Below the pieces are notes generated by a model. That model was not told the DNA's origin. It saw only the letters and a list, made by a program, of their open reading frames with translations, and searched no databases. From Aliidongia dinghuensis (GTDB lineage: Bacteria; Pseudomonadota; Alphaproteobacteria; ATCC43930; CGMCC-115725), in contig NZ_BMJQ01000016.1 in the NCBI RefSeq assembly GCF_014643535.1, positions 124,001 to 188,000 of the forward strand: a DNA stretch of 64,000 bases. The letters are read 5' to 3'. The position numbers were made by a program, and so were the translations under genes. Below, in pieces: positions 27,930 through 36,576 of the stretch; the first letter of the stretch is position 1, and every line of letters starts with the position of its first letter.

Positions 27930-29102
27930 TCAGGCACTCCAGGTCCTGCAGGCCGCGTCGATCGCCGCCACCGCCTGGTCGATCTCGGCCGGGCCGATGA
28001 TGAGCGGCGGCACCAAGCGGACGACATTGTCGCCGGCGCCGACGGTCAAGAGCTTCTGCTGGCGCAGCTTGTCGACGAGCTCCGTGTTCGGCACGACGCA
28101 GCGCAGGCCGAGGATGAGGCCGATACCGCGCACCTCGGCGATCACGTCCGGATATTTGGCCGCCACGGCCTCGAGCTTCGAGCGCAGCAACGCCGCGTTC
28201 TTCTGCACGCCCTCGAGGAAGCCCGGGGCGAGCATCACGTCGAGTACGGCATTGCCGATCGCCATGGCGAGCGGATTGCCGCCGAAGGTCGAGCCATGGA
28301 CGCCGGGCGCGAAGCCCTGTATCGCCTTCTCCGTCGCCAGCACCGCGCCGACCGGGAAGCCGCCGCCCAGACCCTTCGCCACCATCATGACGTCAGGTGC
28401 GACACCGGCCCACTCATGGGCGAACAGCTTGCCGGTCCGGCCCATGCCGCACTGGACCTCGTCGAAGATCAGGAGCAGGCCGAATTCGTCGGCAACCGCG
28501 CGCAGCCCCTTCAGATAGTCGATGCTGCCCGGGCGGATGCCGCCCTCGCCCTGCACCGGCTCGACCATGATCGCCGCCGTCTCGGGCGTGATCGCGGCGC
28601 GCAGCTCATTGAGGTTGCCGAACGCGACATGGTCGAAGCCGTCGACGATGGGCGCATAGCCCTTCAGATACTTCTCGTTGCCGGCCGCCGCGAGCGTCGC
28701 CAAGGTCCGGCCGTGGAACGAGCCCTGGCAGCCGATGACGCGGTAGCGCTCCGGATGGCCCGTGTCGTCGTGGTATTTGCGCACGATCTTGATCGCGAGC
28801 TCGCCGGCCTCGGCGCCGGAATTGCCAAAGAACGCGCTGTCGGCGAACGTGTTCGCGACCAGGCGCTCGGCAAGCCGCGTCTGTTCCGGGATCTGGTAGA
28901 GGTTCGAGGTGTGCCAGAGCTTCTTGCCCTGCTCGATCAGCGTCTCGACCAGGTGCGGGTGGCTATGGCCAAGCGCGTTCACCGCGATGCCGGCGGCGAA
29001 ATCGAGGTACCGCTCGCCTTCGGCGGTGAAGAGATAGGCGCCCTCGCCCCGCTCGAAAGCGAGTTCGGACCGGGCGTAGGTCGGCATAACAGCGGGAATC
29101 AT
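27930..29102 (-). CDS. argD: Acetylornithine / succinyldiaminopimelate aminotransferase
   Basis: 390-aa PLP-dependent class III aminotransferase. Motifs include FFGNSGAEAGELAIKI (phosphate-binding), CQGSFHGRT, VEPVQGEGGI and LLIFDEVQCGMGRTGK. The PLP lysine is in VAKGLGGGFPVGA. It transaminates N-acetylglutamate semialdehyde in arginine synthesis and probably also serves lysine synthesis. It is the first gene of the argD-argF-hslO operon. Confidence 0.96.
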   Translation of the reverse strand: MIPAVMPTYARSELAFERGEGAYLFTAEGERYLDFAAGIAVNALGHSHPHLVETLIEQGKKLWHTSNLYQIPEQTRLAERLVANTFADSAFFGNSGAEAGELAIKIVRKYHDDTGHPERYRVIGCQGSFHGRTLATLAAAGNEKYLKGYAPIVDGFDHVAFGNLNELRAAITPETAAIMVEPVQGEGGIRPGSIDYLKGLRAVADEFGLLLIFDEVQCGMGRTGKLFAHEWAGVAPDVMMVAKGLGGGFPVGAVLATEKAIQGFAPGVHGSTFGGNPLAMAIGNAVLDVMLAPGFLEGVQKNAALLRSKLEAVAAKYPDVIAEVRGIGLILGLRCVVPNTELVDKLRQQKLLTVGAGDNVVRLVPPLIIGPAEIDQAVAAIDAACRTWSA

Positions 29103-29456
29103 CGTGAATCGGTCTCCGTGAGATCGATGAAGGCGATCGTAAGCGTGAATCAGGGAACGAGCAAAAGCGACCGGGCGATGCCCCCGGCACCGCCCCTATC
29201 GTCGTCGCAGCGCGGCACGTATCGCTACGTGCCCGTCAACCCGGCCGAACCGGCCCATGACAATACCCATCGCCAGCTCCGCTCTACGGCCAACACGAAG
29301 TCGCCGGATCCGTCTGGGGAAAGCGCGAGAGTATGGTGAGGGGCTCCCAGCGTGTCAATCAAACCGCGCAGGGCTACCATGCGCTGCAGCATGGCGGGGT
29401 CGAAAACACTATTATACCGTCAAGCCCGGCCATGACGCGCTAGGTGAACGCCGCAC
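29103..29456. other. Intergenic region upstream of argD
   Basis: 354 bp between the argD start and the anti-sigma stop. It must hold the argD promoter. A lower-GC patch near 29405-29415 (ACTATTATACC) could be a -10 element, but I cannot assign an orientation. No gene or clear ARG-type operator is visible. Confidence 0.45.
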
Positions 29457-30302
29457 TTACGTTCCCGTCACCAGGTCCTCGAACCGCTCGAGTTCCTCCG
29501 GGTCCAGGTCCGACACGACCCAGTCGGTGATGCCGCGCCGCGACCAGTGGCAGACCGCGTAGCCCTGGTGCACCACCGCATCGGACGAGAAGGTGGGCGC
29601 GCTCGGCGTCGAGAACACGTAGAGCGTCACGATACGGTCGTGATGCCGATAGATGAGTGCCGCCGCCCGCTTGTTGTCGACATAATCGAGCCGGGCGCCG
29701 ACCAGCTCGAAGCCATCGGCCGAGAGGTCCTTGACGGGCGGCGCCACGTCGAGCCGGCCGGTGAACCACGGCCGGATGGTCTTGGGATCGTCGCTCGCCA
29801 CATCGAGCAGATGGCCGCTCATCAGCGAGCGGACATGGCTTTCGACCACCGCCTGCGTCATGCGGTCCTCGGGCGTCACATGCATGATCCAGGCGGTCGC
29901 GAGCGCCGCCGCCAGCGCGCCGCCGAGGCCGGCGAGCGCCATGGCGAGACGCCCGCGGGTCCGTGCCGGCAGAGAGACGACCTTGGTCGGATCGGAGGCC
30001 GGTACCAGGGCCGGTTCGGGCTCGGCCAACCGCTCAACGGGCCGCTCGACCAGTGGCTCAACCAGTGTGGGCGGCTCGGCCGGGTCTGGCAACGCCTCGC
30101 GGATGCGCTGCACGAGCCCGGACGGTGCGCGGTAGCGCGGCAGCTGGGCACGGAGCGCCGTCCTGAGCGCCTTGTTGCGGGCAAAGGCCACGGCGCAGTC
30201 GGCGCAGGTCTGGAGATGTCGCTCGAAGTCCGCGATGCCAGCGGCATCGAGCTCGCCGTCGAGCGCCAGATCGACCAGAAGGCACTTGTCCTCGCAGCTC
30301 AT
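29457..30302 (-). CDS. Zinc-finger anti-sigma factor
   Basis: 281-aa membrane anti-sigma factor. The N-terminus has the ZAS motif HxxxCxxC (His29, Cys33, Cys36 in HLQTCADC), whose zinc is often released by oxidation. One membrane helix lies at about residues 110-130 (LAMALAGLGGALAAALATAW), followed by a periplasmic or extracytoplasmic domain of about 145 residues. The ATG at 30302 overlaps the sigma factor's stop (ATGA) and has a GGAGG ribosome-binding site. It should hold the cognate ECF sigma factor inactive until a signal arrives. Confidence 0.9.
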   Translation of the reverse strand: MSCEDKCLLVDLALDGELDAAGIADFERHLQTCADCAVAFARNKALRTALRAQLPRYRAPSGLVQRIREALPDPAEPPTLVEPLVERPVERLAEPEPALVPASDPTKVVSLPARTRGRLAMALAGLGGALAAALATAWIMHVTPEDRMTQAVVESHVRSLMSGHLLDVASDDPKTIRPWFTGRLDVAPPVKDLSADGFELVGARLDYVDNKRAAALIYRHHDRIVTLYVFSTPSAPTFSSDAVVHQGYAVCHWSRRGITDWVVSDLDPEELERFEDLVTGT

Positions 30303-30862
30303 CGCCCACCTCCTTCGAGAGCGACATGACGGCGCCAGCCGTCCTGAACCTGACGGCGCGCCCGGGCGAGCCGCGACATGACCGTGCCCACCGGCACCGC
30401 CGTGATCTCCGCAATTTCGCGATAGCTCAGATCCTCGATCTCCCGCAGCACCAGCACCTCGCGAAACTCCGGGCTCAGCCGGTCGATCACATCCATCAGC
30501 GCCGCCCGGTCCTCGGCCAGCATGAGCCGCGTCTCCGGATCGTCCGGCAGCCGCTCCCACGGCACCGCCGCGAACGGTTCGAGCGGCCGCTCGATGCCGT
30601 AATCCTCGACCGGGCCCGCGACGGTGCCGCGCCGGTGGTTCGCCATCCAGCTATAGGCGGTATTGCGCACGATGGTGAGGAGCCAGGTCCGCACGCTCCC
30701 GCCCTTGAAGCCGTTGAAATAGCGAAAGGCGCGAATGCAGGCGTCCTGCAGGACGTCGGCCGCGTCGTCTGGGTTGCGCGTCAGATAGCGTGCGAAATTG
30801 TACGCCGCATCCAGATGCGGCAGCACCATCTCCTCGAACGCCCTTCTGCTTCCCGGATCCAC
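30299..30862 (-). CDS. ECF-type RNA polymerase sigma factor
   Basis: 187-aa group 4 sigma factor. Region 2 is visible as NPDDAADVLQDACIRAFRYF and TWLLTIVRNTAYSW. Region 4 is LSPEFREVLVLREIEDLSYR with the helix-turn-helix AVPVGTVMSRLARARRQ. The assumed start is a GTG at 30862 (MDPGSRRAF); an ATG at 30829 is the alternative. It is cotranscribed with its anti-sigma factor. Its own upstream region has a GGAATAA-N16-GTCCTT element, suggesting autoregulation. Confidence 0.93.
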   Translation of the reverse strand: MDPGSRRAFEEMVLPHLDAAYNFARYLTRNPDDAADVLQDACIRAFRYFNGFKGGSVRTWLLTIVRNTAYSWMANHRRGTVAGPVEDYGIERPLEPFAAVPWERLPDDPETRLMLAEDRAALMDVIDRLSPEFREVLVLREIEDLSYREIAEITAVPVGTVMSRLARARRQVQDGWRRHVALEGGGR

Positions 30863-30910
30863 TCGACACCCGCCTGTCTTGTCCCGTTGCGTACCCCTGG
30901 TCGCGCATCC

Positions 30911-30939
30911 AAGGACACCGCCAATTCTGAATTTATTCC
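30911..30939 (-). promoter_or_regulatory. Putative ECF promoter for the sigma/anti-sigma operon
   Basis: On the minus strand GGAATAA (complement of 30933-30939) is followed after exactly 16 bases by GTCCTT (complement of 30911-30916). The layout fits ECF promoters with a GGAA-type -35 and a GTC-type -10. It lies about 49 bp before the GTG start. Confidence 0.6.
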
Positions 30940-30971
30940 GGAAAAGCGAAACACACTTTTTCTGGAATAAA
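30932..30971. repeat. Inverted repeat spanning two divergent ECF -35 elements
   Basis: TTTATTCCGGAAAA (30932-30945) and TTTTCTGGAATAAA (30958-30971) are inverted copies with a single mismatch across a 12-bp centre. Each arm holds one GGAATAA. Confidence 0.8.
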
Positions 30972-30992
30972 GCGCGCAGGCGCCGGGTCTGT
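30964..30992 (+). promoter_or_regulatory. Putative ECF promoter for the phosphoesterase/cupredoxin operon
   Basis: GGAATAA at 30964-30970 is followed after exactly 16 bases by GTCTGT at 30987-30992, mirroring the element on the other strand. It lies 46 bp upstream of the phosphoesterase start, so the operon is the likely regulon target of the divergent sigma factor. Confidence 0.6.
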
Positions 30993-31038
30993 CCGCCGCA
31001 ACCGACGGCTCCCGCCGCCGGGGCAGTCTCGAGAGGGG

Positions 31039-31992
31039 ATGAGAGAGATGACGAGCGTTTTCGACGACGATACGCTGGCCCCAGGTGGCAGCGCGCGGCG
31101 CGAAGCCCTGAAGTGCATGGCCTGGGCCGGGACCGGACTGATCTGGAGCCTCGCGGGCGGGGTGCCGCTCGCCGGCATGCTCGGCCGGGCCGAAGCCGCC
31201 GCAGCGGAAGGCTTCACCTTCGCCCAGTTTTCCGACAGCCACCTGGGCTTCAACAAGGATCCGAACATGGATCCGACCGCGACGCTCAAGGAGGCGATCG
31301 CGGACTTGGCCAAGCTCGAGAAGAAGCCGGCCTTCATCATCCATACCGGTGACATCAGCCATCTCTCGAAACCGGTCGAGTTCGACACGGCGGCCGAGAT
31401 CTTCAAGGAAACCGGCATCCCGGTGTTCTATGTGCCGGGCGAGCACGACGTGCTGACCGACGAGGGCGCCTCATACCGCGAGCGCTTCGCCCCCAAGGCC
31501 CAGGGCGACGGCTGGTTCAGCTTCGACCACGACGGCGTGCACTATATCGGCCTCGTCAACGTCCAGAACCTCAAGGCCGGCGGGCTCGGCAATCTCGGCA
31601 ACGCGCAGCTGGTCTGGCTCGCGGACGATCTGCGGCCGCTCAAGGCCTCGACGCCGATCGTCGTGTTCGCCCACATCCCGCTCTGGACCGTCTACGCGGA
31701 TTGGGGCTGGGGCACGGAGGACGGCACCAACGCGCTGGCGCTGCTCGCCCGCTTCGGCTCGGTTACCGTGCTGAACGGCCATATCCACCAGATCATGCAG
31801 AAGGTCGAGGGCAAGGTCGCGTTCCACACCGCCCGCTCGACCGCCTTCCCGCAGCCGGCGCCGGGCACTGCCGCCTCGGCCGGCCCGATGAAGGTACCGG
31901 CCGGCGAGCTCAAGAACTGGCTCGGCATCACCGACGTCACCTTCGTGCGCGGCCGGGAACGGCTCGCGATCGTCGACCACACACTCGCCTGA
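31039..31992 (+). CDS. Exported calcineurin-like metallophosphoesterase
   Basis: 317-aa binuclear metallophosphoesterase. Metal motifs are in order: FSDSHLG, HTGDISH, PGEHD, FAHIPLW and NGHIHQ. The N-terminus has an Arg-Arg (SARREALKCM) followed by a hydrophobic stretch ending AEAAAAEG, compatible with Tat export. The start may be ATG 31039 or ATG 31048; a GAGAGGGG lies before the first. It is cotranscribed with a cupredoxin gene and divergent from an ECF sigma factor. The GEHD rather than GNHD motif is a minor variation. The substrate is unknown. Confidence 0.9.
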   Translation: MREMTSVFDDDTLAPGGSARREALKCMAWAGTGLIWSLAGGVPLAGMLGRAEAAAAEGFTFAQFSDSHLGFNKDPNMDPTATLKEAIADLAKLEKKPAFIIHTGDISHLSKPVEFDTAAEIFKETGIPVFYVPGEHDVLTDEGASYRERFAPKAQGDGWFSFDHDGVHYIGLVNVQNLKAGGLGNLGNAQLVWLADDLRPLKASTPIVVFAHIPLWTVYADWGWGTEDGTNALALLARFGSVTVLNGHIHQIMQKVEGKVAFHTARSTAFPQPAPGTAASAGPMKVPAGELKNWLGITDVTFVRGRERLAIVDHTLA

Positions 31993-32003
31993 AGAGGTTC
32001 TAG

Positions 32004-32384
32004 ATGACGCTCAATTTCACCCGCCGGCACACCCTGATGTCGGCGGCCGCAGCCCTGCTGCTGCTGGCGGGCCGGGCGGACGCGCACGACATGACGGCGA
32101 TGCAGACCGCCCAGGCCGCGGCCGCCCCCGTCGTCGCCAATGCGGTCAAGATCGACAATTTCAGCTTTCAGCCGGCCGCCATCGTCGTCAAACCCGGCAC
32201 GACCGTCACCTGGACCAACGCCGACGACATTCCGCACACGGTGACCGAGGCCGACAGGACGTTCAAATCACCGCCGCTCGACACCGACGATAAATGGAGC
32301 CACACCTTCACCGAGCCCGGCGAGTACCATTATTTCTGCTCGCTGCACTCCAAGATGGTCGGCACCGTCATCGTGAAGCCTTGA
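32004..32384 (+). CDS. Exported cupredoxin (type 1 copper protein, amicyanin/plastocyanin-like)
   Basis: 126-aa periplasmic protein. The N-terminus TRRHTLMSAAAALLLLAG resembles a Tat signal. The single cupredoxin domain has type 1 copper ligands His78 (DDIPHTV), Cys112, His115 and Met118 (YFCSLHSKMVG). It probably shuttles electrons or binds copper outside the cytoplasm. It lies 11 bp after the phosphoesterase gene. Its stop codon lies in a short tandem repeat shared with the end of the converging permease gene. Confidence 0.93.
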   Translation: MTLNFTRRHTLMSAAAALLLLAGRADAHDMTAMQTAQAAAAPVVANAVKIDNFSFQPAAIVVKPGTTVTWTNADDIPHTVTEADRTFKSPPLDTDDKWSHTFTEPGEYHYFCSLHSKMVGTVIVKP

Positions 32385-32419
32385 GCGCCATGCCTTGAAC
32401 GTCAGGCCTTGAGCTTGTA
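32378..32419. repeat. 14-bp tandem repeat holding both stop codons of converging genes
   Basis: GCCTTGA begins at 32378, 32392 and 32406 (period 14). The cupredoxin TGA (32382-32384) is in the first copy and the permease stop (complement of 32402-32404) lies at the second/third junction. Confidence 0.75.
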
Positions 32420-33211
32420 GCCGCGGGCGAACATCACGTAGGCGAGCGCGAGGAGCGCCGCATCGAGCCCGAGCATCACGGCCATGCCGAGCCCCGGATC
32501 GGCATCGGCATGGCCGATGAAGCCCGCTCGGAAACCGTCGATCATGTAGAAGAACGGGTCGAGATGGGCGACGAAGCGCCAATGCTCCGGCAGCGCCTCG
32601 ACCGAATAGAACGTGCCCGACAGGAACGAGGCCGGCATCACGATGAAGTTCGTGACCGCGGCGATATGGTCGAACTTCTCGGACCAGATGCCGCCGACGA
32701 TGCCGAGCAGCGACAGCATGAGCGAGGCGAAGAAGCCGTGGAACAGCACGAGGCCCAGCGAATGGAGCGGCAGTTCCACGAACGGCACGACCGCGAGCGC
32801 CACGGCCACGCCCACGACGATACCGCGCGTAGCACCGCCCAAAGCCAGTGCCAGCACCGCCTCGATCGGCGAGAGCGGCGGCATCAGCAGGTCGACGATA
32901 TTGCCCTGGACCTTGGCGATGACGATCGAGGAGGAGGTATTGGCGAACGCGTTCTGCGTCATCGCCATCATCATGAGGCCGGGAGCGAGGAACGTGCCAT
33001 AGCCGACACCACCCGCCGTCCGCCCCGCACCGCCCAGCGCCAGAAGGAAGATCGAGAGATAGAGCAGGGTCGTGACCATCGGCGCCAACAGCGTCTGGGT
33101 ATAGACCTTGATGAAGCGCCGGACTTCCTTCTCGTAGAGCGTCCAGAACCCCAACCAGTTGATCGCCCCGAACCGCCTGACGTCACCGACCGCCGCACGC
33201 GCCACGCCCAA
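32402..33211 (-). CDS. ABC-2 type transporter permease
   Basis: 269-aa inner-membrane permease of the ABC-2 family, six predicted helices. Typical segments are FLAPGLMMMAMTQNAFANTS, the LLMPPLSPIEAVLALALGG loop and the C-terminal FLSGTFYSVEALPE and LDPFFYMIDGFRAGFIG motifs seen in YadH/NodJ-type exporters. Its cognate ATPase is usually adjacent, but here none is present: the flanking genes are the cupredoxin and recX. The exported substrate is unknown. Confidence 0.88.
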   Translation of the reverse strand: MGVARAAVGDVRRFGAINWLGFWTLYEKEVRRFIKVYTQTLLAPMVTTLLYLSIFLLALGGAGRTAGGVGYGTFLAPGLMMMAMTQNAFANTSSSIVIAKVQGNIVDLLMPPLSPIEAVLALALGGATRGIVVGVAVALAVVPFVELPLHSLGLVLFHGFFASLMLSLLGIVGGIWSEKFDHIAAVTNFIVMPASFLSGTFYSVEALPEHWRFVAHLDPFFYMIDGFRAGFIGHADADPGLGMAVMLGLDAALLALAYVMFARGYKLKA

Positions 33212-33352
33212 GTCCTCCCGAAGCCCCGACCGGCCGCGACCCTAGACCCGCCGGCCGGGTGAGACAAGTTGGGGAATCGTGCGCTTCGAGATGGCAGCCC
33301 CGCCCCCGCCGTCATCCTTGGGCTTGACCCACTGCTGTCCGGTTTATTTTTC

Positions 33353-33384
33353 CCGTCATCCCCGCCCGCGCTAGGGGATGACGG
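33353..33384. repeat. REP-like palindrome upstream of recX
   Basis: CCGTCATCCCC (33353-33363) pairs exactly with GGGGATGACGG (33374-33384), with a 10-nt loop. A related half-copy (CCGTCATCCTTGGGCTTGACC) lies nearby at about 33309. It sits in the 233-bp gap between the divergent permease and recX genes. Confidence 0.65.
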
Positions 33385-33444
33385 TAGGTTGGAATCCTCT
33401 GATAACAGATGACGCTGGCGCCGCCTGCTTGATACTAAGCAACC

Positions 33445-34050
33445 ATGTCTGATACCGCCCCACCCCCCAAGCCCGCCCCGCGCAAGCCCGGCCCCAAGCC
33501 CGCGACGCCTGAGCGGCTCGAGCGGGTGGCGCTGTTTCACCTGGAGCGTTTCGCGAGCTCGGCCGAGAACCTGCGGCGGGTGCTGATGCGGCGGGTCAGG
33601 AAGTCGGTCGAGGCCCAGGGCACGGATCCCGCGGCCGGGGCCCAGATGGTCGAGGCGCTGATCCAGCGTTTCGTGAAATCGGGGCTGCTCGACGACAAGA
33701 CCTATGCCGAGGCGCGTGCCGCCCGGCTGCATCGGCGGGGGGCGTCGGCGCGCATGATCGCGGCGTCGCTTGCCGAGAAGGGCATCGATCGCGACCTCAT
33801 CGGCGACACGCTCGTCGAGACGGACGACGAGGCCGGCACTTCGGCACGGCCGGGCGGCGACCTCGCCGCCGCCGCCGCCCTCGCCCGCCGCCGCCGGCTC
33901 GGCCCCTATCGGCCGGCGGACAAGCGCGCCGAATTCCGGCAGAAGGACCTGGGCACCCTCGCCCGCGCCGGCTTCACCCGGGTGATCGCGCTCCGCGTGC
34001 TCGGCGCCGAGGATCCGGAGGCACTGCAGGCACTCGTCGAGGAAGGCTGA
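33445..34050 (+). CDS. recX: Regulatory protein RecX
   Basis: 201-aa RecA modulator with a Pro/Lys-rich N-terminal tail (KPAPRKPGPKPATPERLERV) and tandem three-helix repeats. Recognisable parts are LERVALFHLERFASSAENLRRVLMRR (split across motif), VKSGLLDDKTYAEARAARLHRRGAS and the C-terminal DLGTLARAGFTRVIA. RecX caps RecA filaments. recA is not in the window; an isolated recX is common in alphaproteobacteria. Confidence 0.9.
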   Translation: MSDTAPPPKPAPRKPGPKPATPERLERVALFHLERFASSAENLRRVLMRRVRKSVEAQGTDPAAGAQMVEALIQRFVKSGLLDDKTYAEARAARLHRRGASARMIAASLAEKGIDRDLIGDTLVETDDEAGTSARPGGDLAAAAALARRRRLGPYRPADKRAEFRQKDLGTLARAGFTRVIALRVLGAEDPEALQALVEEG

Positions 34051-34054
34051 CGCC

Positions 34055-36436
34055 TCACGCCGGCTTCGCGACCGGTGCGCCGGGCTCGGCCACAATTTCC
34101 GTCTCCGCGGCAGCGGGTCTGGAGGGTGCCGCAGCGGCCGGCGGCAGCACGAGCTGCAACTCGCTCAGCACCTGCGCCGCGCGGTCGCCGAAATCGATTG
34201 TCTGGATGGCGCCCGGCACCATGCCGGGCAGATAGATCTTGGCCTCGTCGAGCGCGCGCTTCAGGCGCAGGCTGAATTCCCGGCCGATCGCCCATTGCTT
34301 CATCGGCAGCGTCTTGATGCGGCCCTGGAAGTTGAGGGTGTTCGGCGCGAAGCTCGCGAGGCCGAAGATCTCGATCTCGGCGATCATAAACGGGCCGAAC
34401 GCCGGGTCGCTCTTCATGCCCTCGTAGACCTGGCGCAGGATCGCGATGACCTGGTCGGGATCGCTGCCGTAGGCAACCGACAGGTCGATGACGTGATAGG
34501 CGAAGTCCTTGGTCAGGTTCCTGACCTGGGTCACCGTGCTGTACGGAATCGTGTGCACGCTGCCGGCATTGTCGCGCAGCTTGATCGTGCGGATCGAGAT
34601 CGCCTCGATCACGCCGGTATTGCCGCCGCCGAGGTCGACCACATCGCCGACGGCGATCGTATCCTCGACCAGCATGAACAGGCCGGTGATGATGTCCTTG
34701 ACCAGCGCCTGGGAGCCGAAGCCGATAGCGAGGCCGACGACGCCGGCGCCGGCCAAGAGCGGCGCGATGTTGATGCCGAGCTCGGACAGGATCAGCAGCA
34801 CGACCAGGAGCAGGAGCGAGATCCAGACGGCGTTGCGCGCGAACGGCAGGAGCGTGCGGACGCGCGCGCTGCGCGAGACGCGCTGGCCGCGGGAATCGAC
34901 GCCGGCCAGATAGCGGTCGACCGCGGCGTTGAAGATCTCCCAGCAGCCGAACGCGATTGCCAGGATGAGCACGATCGTCAGGGCCGAGCCGGCGAGCTGC
35001 CGGCCGGAACTGCTCGACAACCAGGCGAAGGAGCCGAAGCCCCAGGCCTCGAGCAATGCCAGCGCCATGAAGCCCCAGAGCACGACGGTCGCCGCGATGT
35101 TCAGCACGGGCACGTAGCGGTTGGCGCGCGCCTCGAGCGTCGGAAAGCGTTCCCTCAGGTCGGCCGGGACGGCGAAGCCGCGCTCGGTCAGGCGCTTGAT
35201 GCCGCGCCCGAGCAGGCGGACCGCGACCAGGATGCCGATCGTGAAGGCGCTGGCGCGGAACACAAAGACGAAGCCGCCCTCGATCTTGAGCGCGTAGACC
35301 ACGAAGATCGTGACGATGTAGAGGATCGCCAGCGCATGCCAGACCTCGGACAACCGGTAGCGCAGGACTTCGAGCGTGCCGCTCGGGCCGGCCGGAGCCT
35401 CGTCCTCGGCGTTGCGCGTGGCGGCCGCATCGGCCTGCCCTTCGGGATCGGCGACTGCCCTCCGGTGCGGGCGCAGCCATTGACCGACCGCTTGGCGGTT
35501 CTGCAGCACGAACAGGCAGCCGAGGATGGTCATGAGCAGCGCCACGAGCTTTTGCAGGACAGCGCTGATGGCGCCCGGCGCGCCCATCCACCAGGCGGCC
35601 GGGATGAGCGCGAAGCCGTAGAAGCCCACCTGGGTGAAGCGGCGCACCCAGATGAAGAGATAGTTCGCCGTCTCCTCGCTGACCGGCACGAGCGTCCAGC
35701 CGGCCGCGCGCGGCGCCAGAAGCAGGGTCCAGGATGTCACGATGACGAGGCGCGCGTAGACGAAGGCGTGGATCAGCACGATCGCGACGCGCCGGGTCGT
35801 TTCGCGCGGCTGCAGATAGTCGGCCGTCACCTCGGCGGCCGTAAGGAACGCGAAGAACGGCAGGGCCGCGAGCAGGATCGCCAGCACGAGCAGGCTGATG
35901 CGGCCGAGCCAGGTCGTGGGATTGCGCCGGGTAGCCCGCCGGTGGATCACGCGCGCGACCTGGCGCATCAAGAAATCCGCCAGGATCGCCGCCGCCAGGA
36001 TCAGGCCGATGTTGCGCCCGACCTCCTCCCAGGCGTCGCGCGCCGTCGGATCGGAGACCTGCCGGTCGAACCAGCCCATGAGATGCGGCGCACCGATCAC
36101 GACCGTCGTCGCATCGACCATGTCGGAACCGATGCTCTGCAGATGATCGCCAACTATCGACAGAAGATCCGACGGTGCCGGTGGCGCCGGCGGGTTCGCC
36201 CCTTTCTCGGCCGCACTCAGCGTCTGCAGCTGCTTGATGAGCGCCTGGCGTTTCTGCTCGTCCTGCAGCGTGCCGACGAGCCGGTCGATGTCGGCGGCCG
36301 ACACGCCGGCCTCGTTCGTCACCTGCTTGGCATTGGCCGCCGCGGCCGCCGCCTGCGACGGGGTGGCGAGTCCGAGGCCGAAAAGGAGGAAGGCACCAAT
36401 GAGGGCGCGGCGGATGAGCGTGGCGGGGTTCGACAT
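34055..36436 (-). CDS. Mechanosensitive ion channel family protein (large MscS/MscK-like)
   Basis: 793-aa inner-membrane protein. The ATG at 36436 opens a signal peptide (MSNPATLIRRALIG...PSQA). A periplasmic coiled region of about 150 residues follows, then roughly ten membrane helices. The MscS pore and beta domain are clear: LLAGAGVVGLAIGFGSQALV, KDIITGLFMLVEDTIAVGDV and NTGVIEAISIRTIKLRDNAG. The C-terminus is Ala/Pro-rich. It should relieve hypo-osmotic pressure or sense membrane tension. It is convergent with recX. Confidence 0.92.
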   Translation of the reverse strand: MSNPATLIRRALIGAFLLFGLGLATPSQAAAAAANAKQVTNEAGVSAADIDRLVGTLQDEQKRQALIKQLQTLSAAEKGANPPAPPAPSDLLSIVGDHLQSIGSDMVDATTVVIGAPHLMGWFDRQVSDPTARDAWEEVGRNIGLILAAAILADFLMRQVARVIHRRATRRNPTTWLGRISLLVLAILLAALPFFAFLTAAEVTADYLQPRETTRRVAIVLIHAFVYARLVIVTSWTLLLAPRAAGWTLVPVSEETANYLFIWVRRFTQVGFYGFALIPAAWWMGAPGAISAVLQKLVALLMTILGCLFVLQNRQAVGQWLRPHRRAVADPEGQADAAATRNAEDEAPAGPSGTLEVLRYRLSEVWHALAILYIVTIFVVYALKIEGGFVFVFRASAFTIGILVAVRLLGRGIKRLTERGFAVPADLRERFPTLEARANRYVPVLNIAATVVLWGFMALALLEAWGFGSFAWLSSSSGRQLAGSALTIVLILAIAFGCWEIFNAAVDRYLAGVDSRGQRVSRSARVRTLLPFARNAVWISLLLLVVLLILSELGINIAPLLAGAGVVGLAIGFGSQALVKDIITGLFMLVEDTIAVGDVVDLGGGNTGVIEAISIRTIKLRDNAGSVHTIPYSTVTQVRNLTKDFAYHVIDLSVAYGSDPDQVIAILRQVYEGMKSDPAFGPFMIAEIEIFGLASFAPNTLNFQGRIKTLPMKQWAIGREFSLRLKRALDEAKIYLPGMVPGAIQTIDFGDRAAQVLSELQLVLPPAAAAPSRPAAAETEIVAEPGAPVAKPA

Positions 36437-36576
36437 GGCCGGCACTCTACTCAAGGACCGCGAAGCGCGCCAAGGCTGCCGGACCGATTGTCGCAAGATT
36501 GATCTCGTCGCCCATGTTTTCTCCCGAAAGCGGCCAAGCCCGTGTAAAATCGGCCAATTTCGTTCGGAGACCATGC

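Noticed and set aside
33301..33400. CRISPR-like repeat near recX
   Set aside because: Only one palindrome plus a half-copy; no regularly spaced repeats or cas genes.
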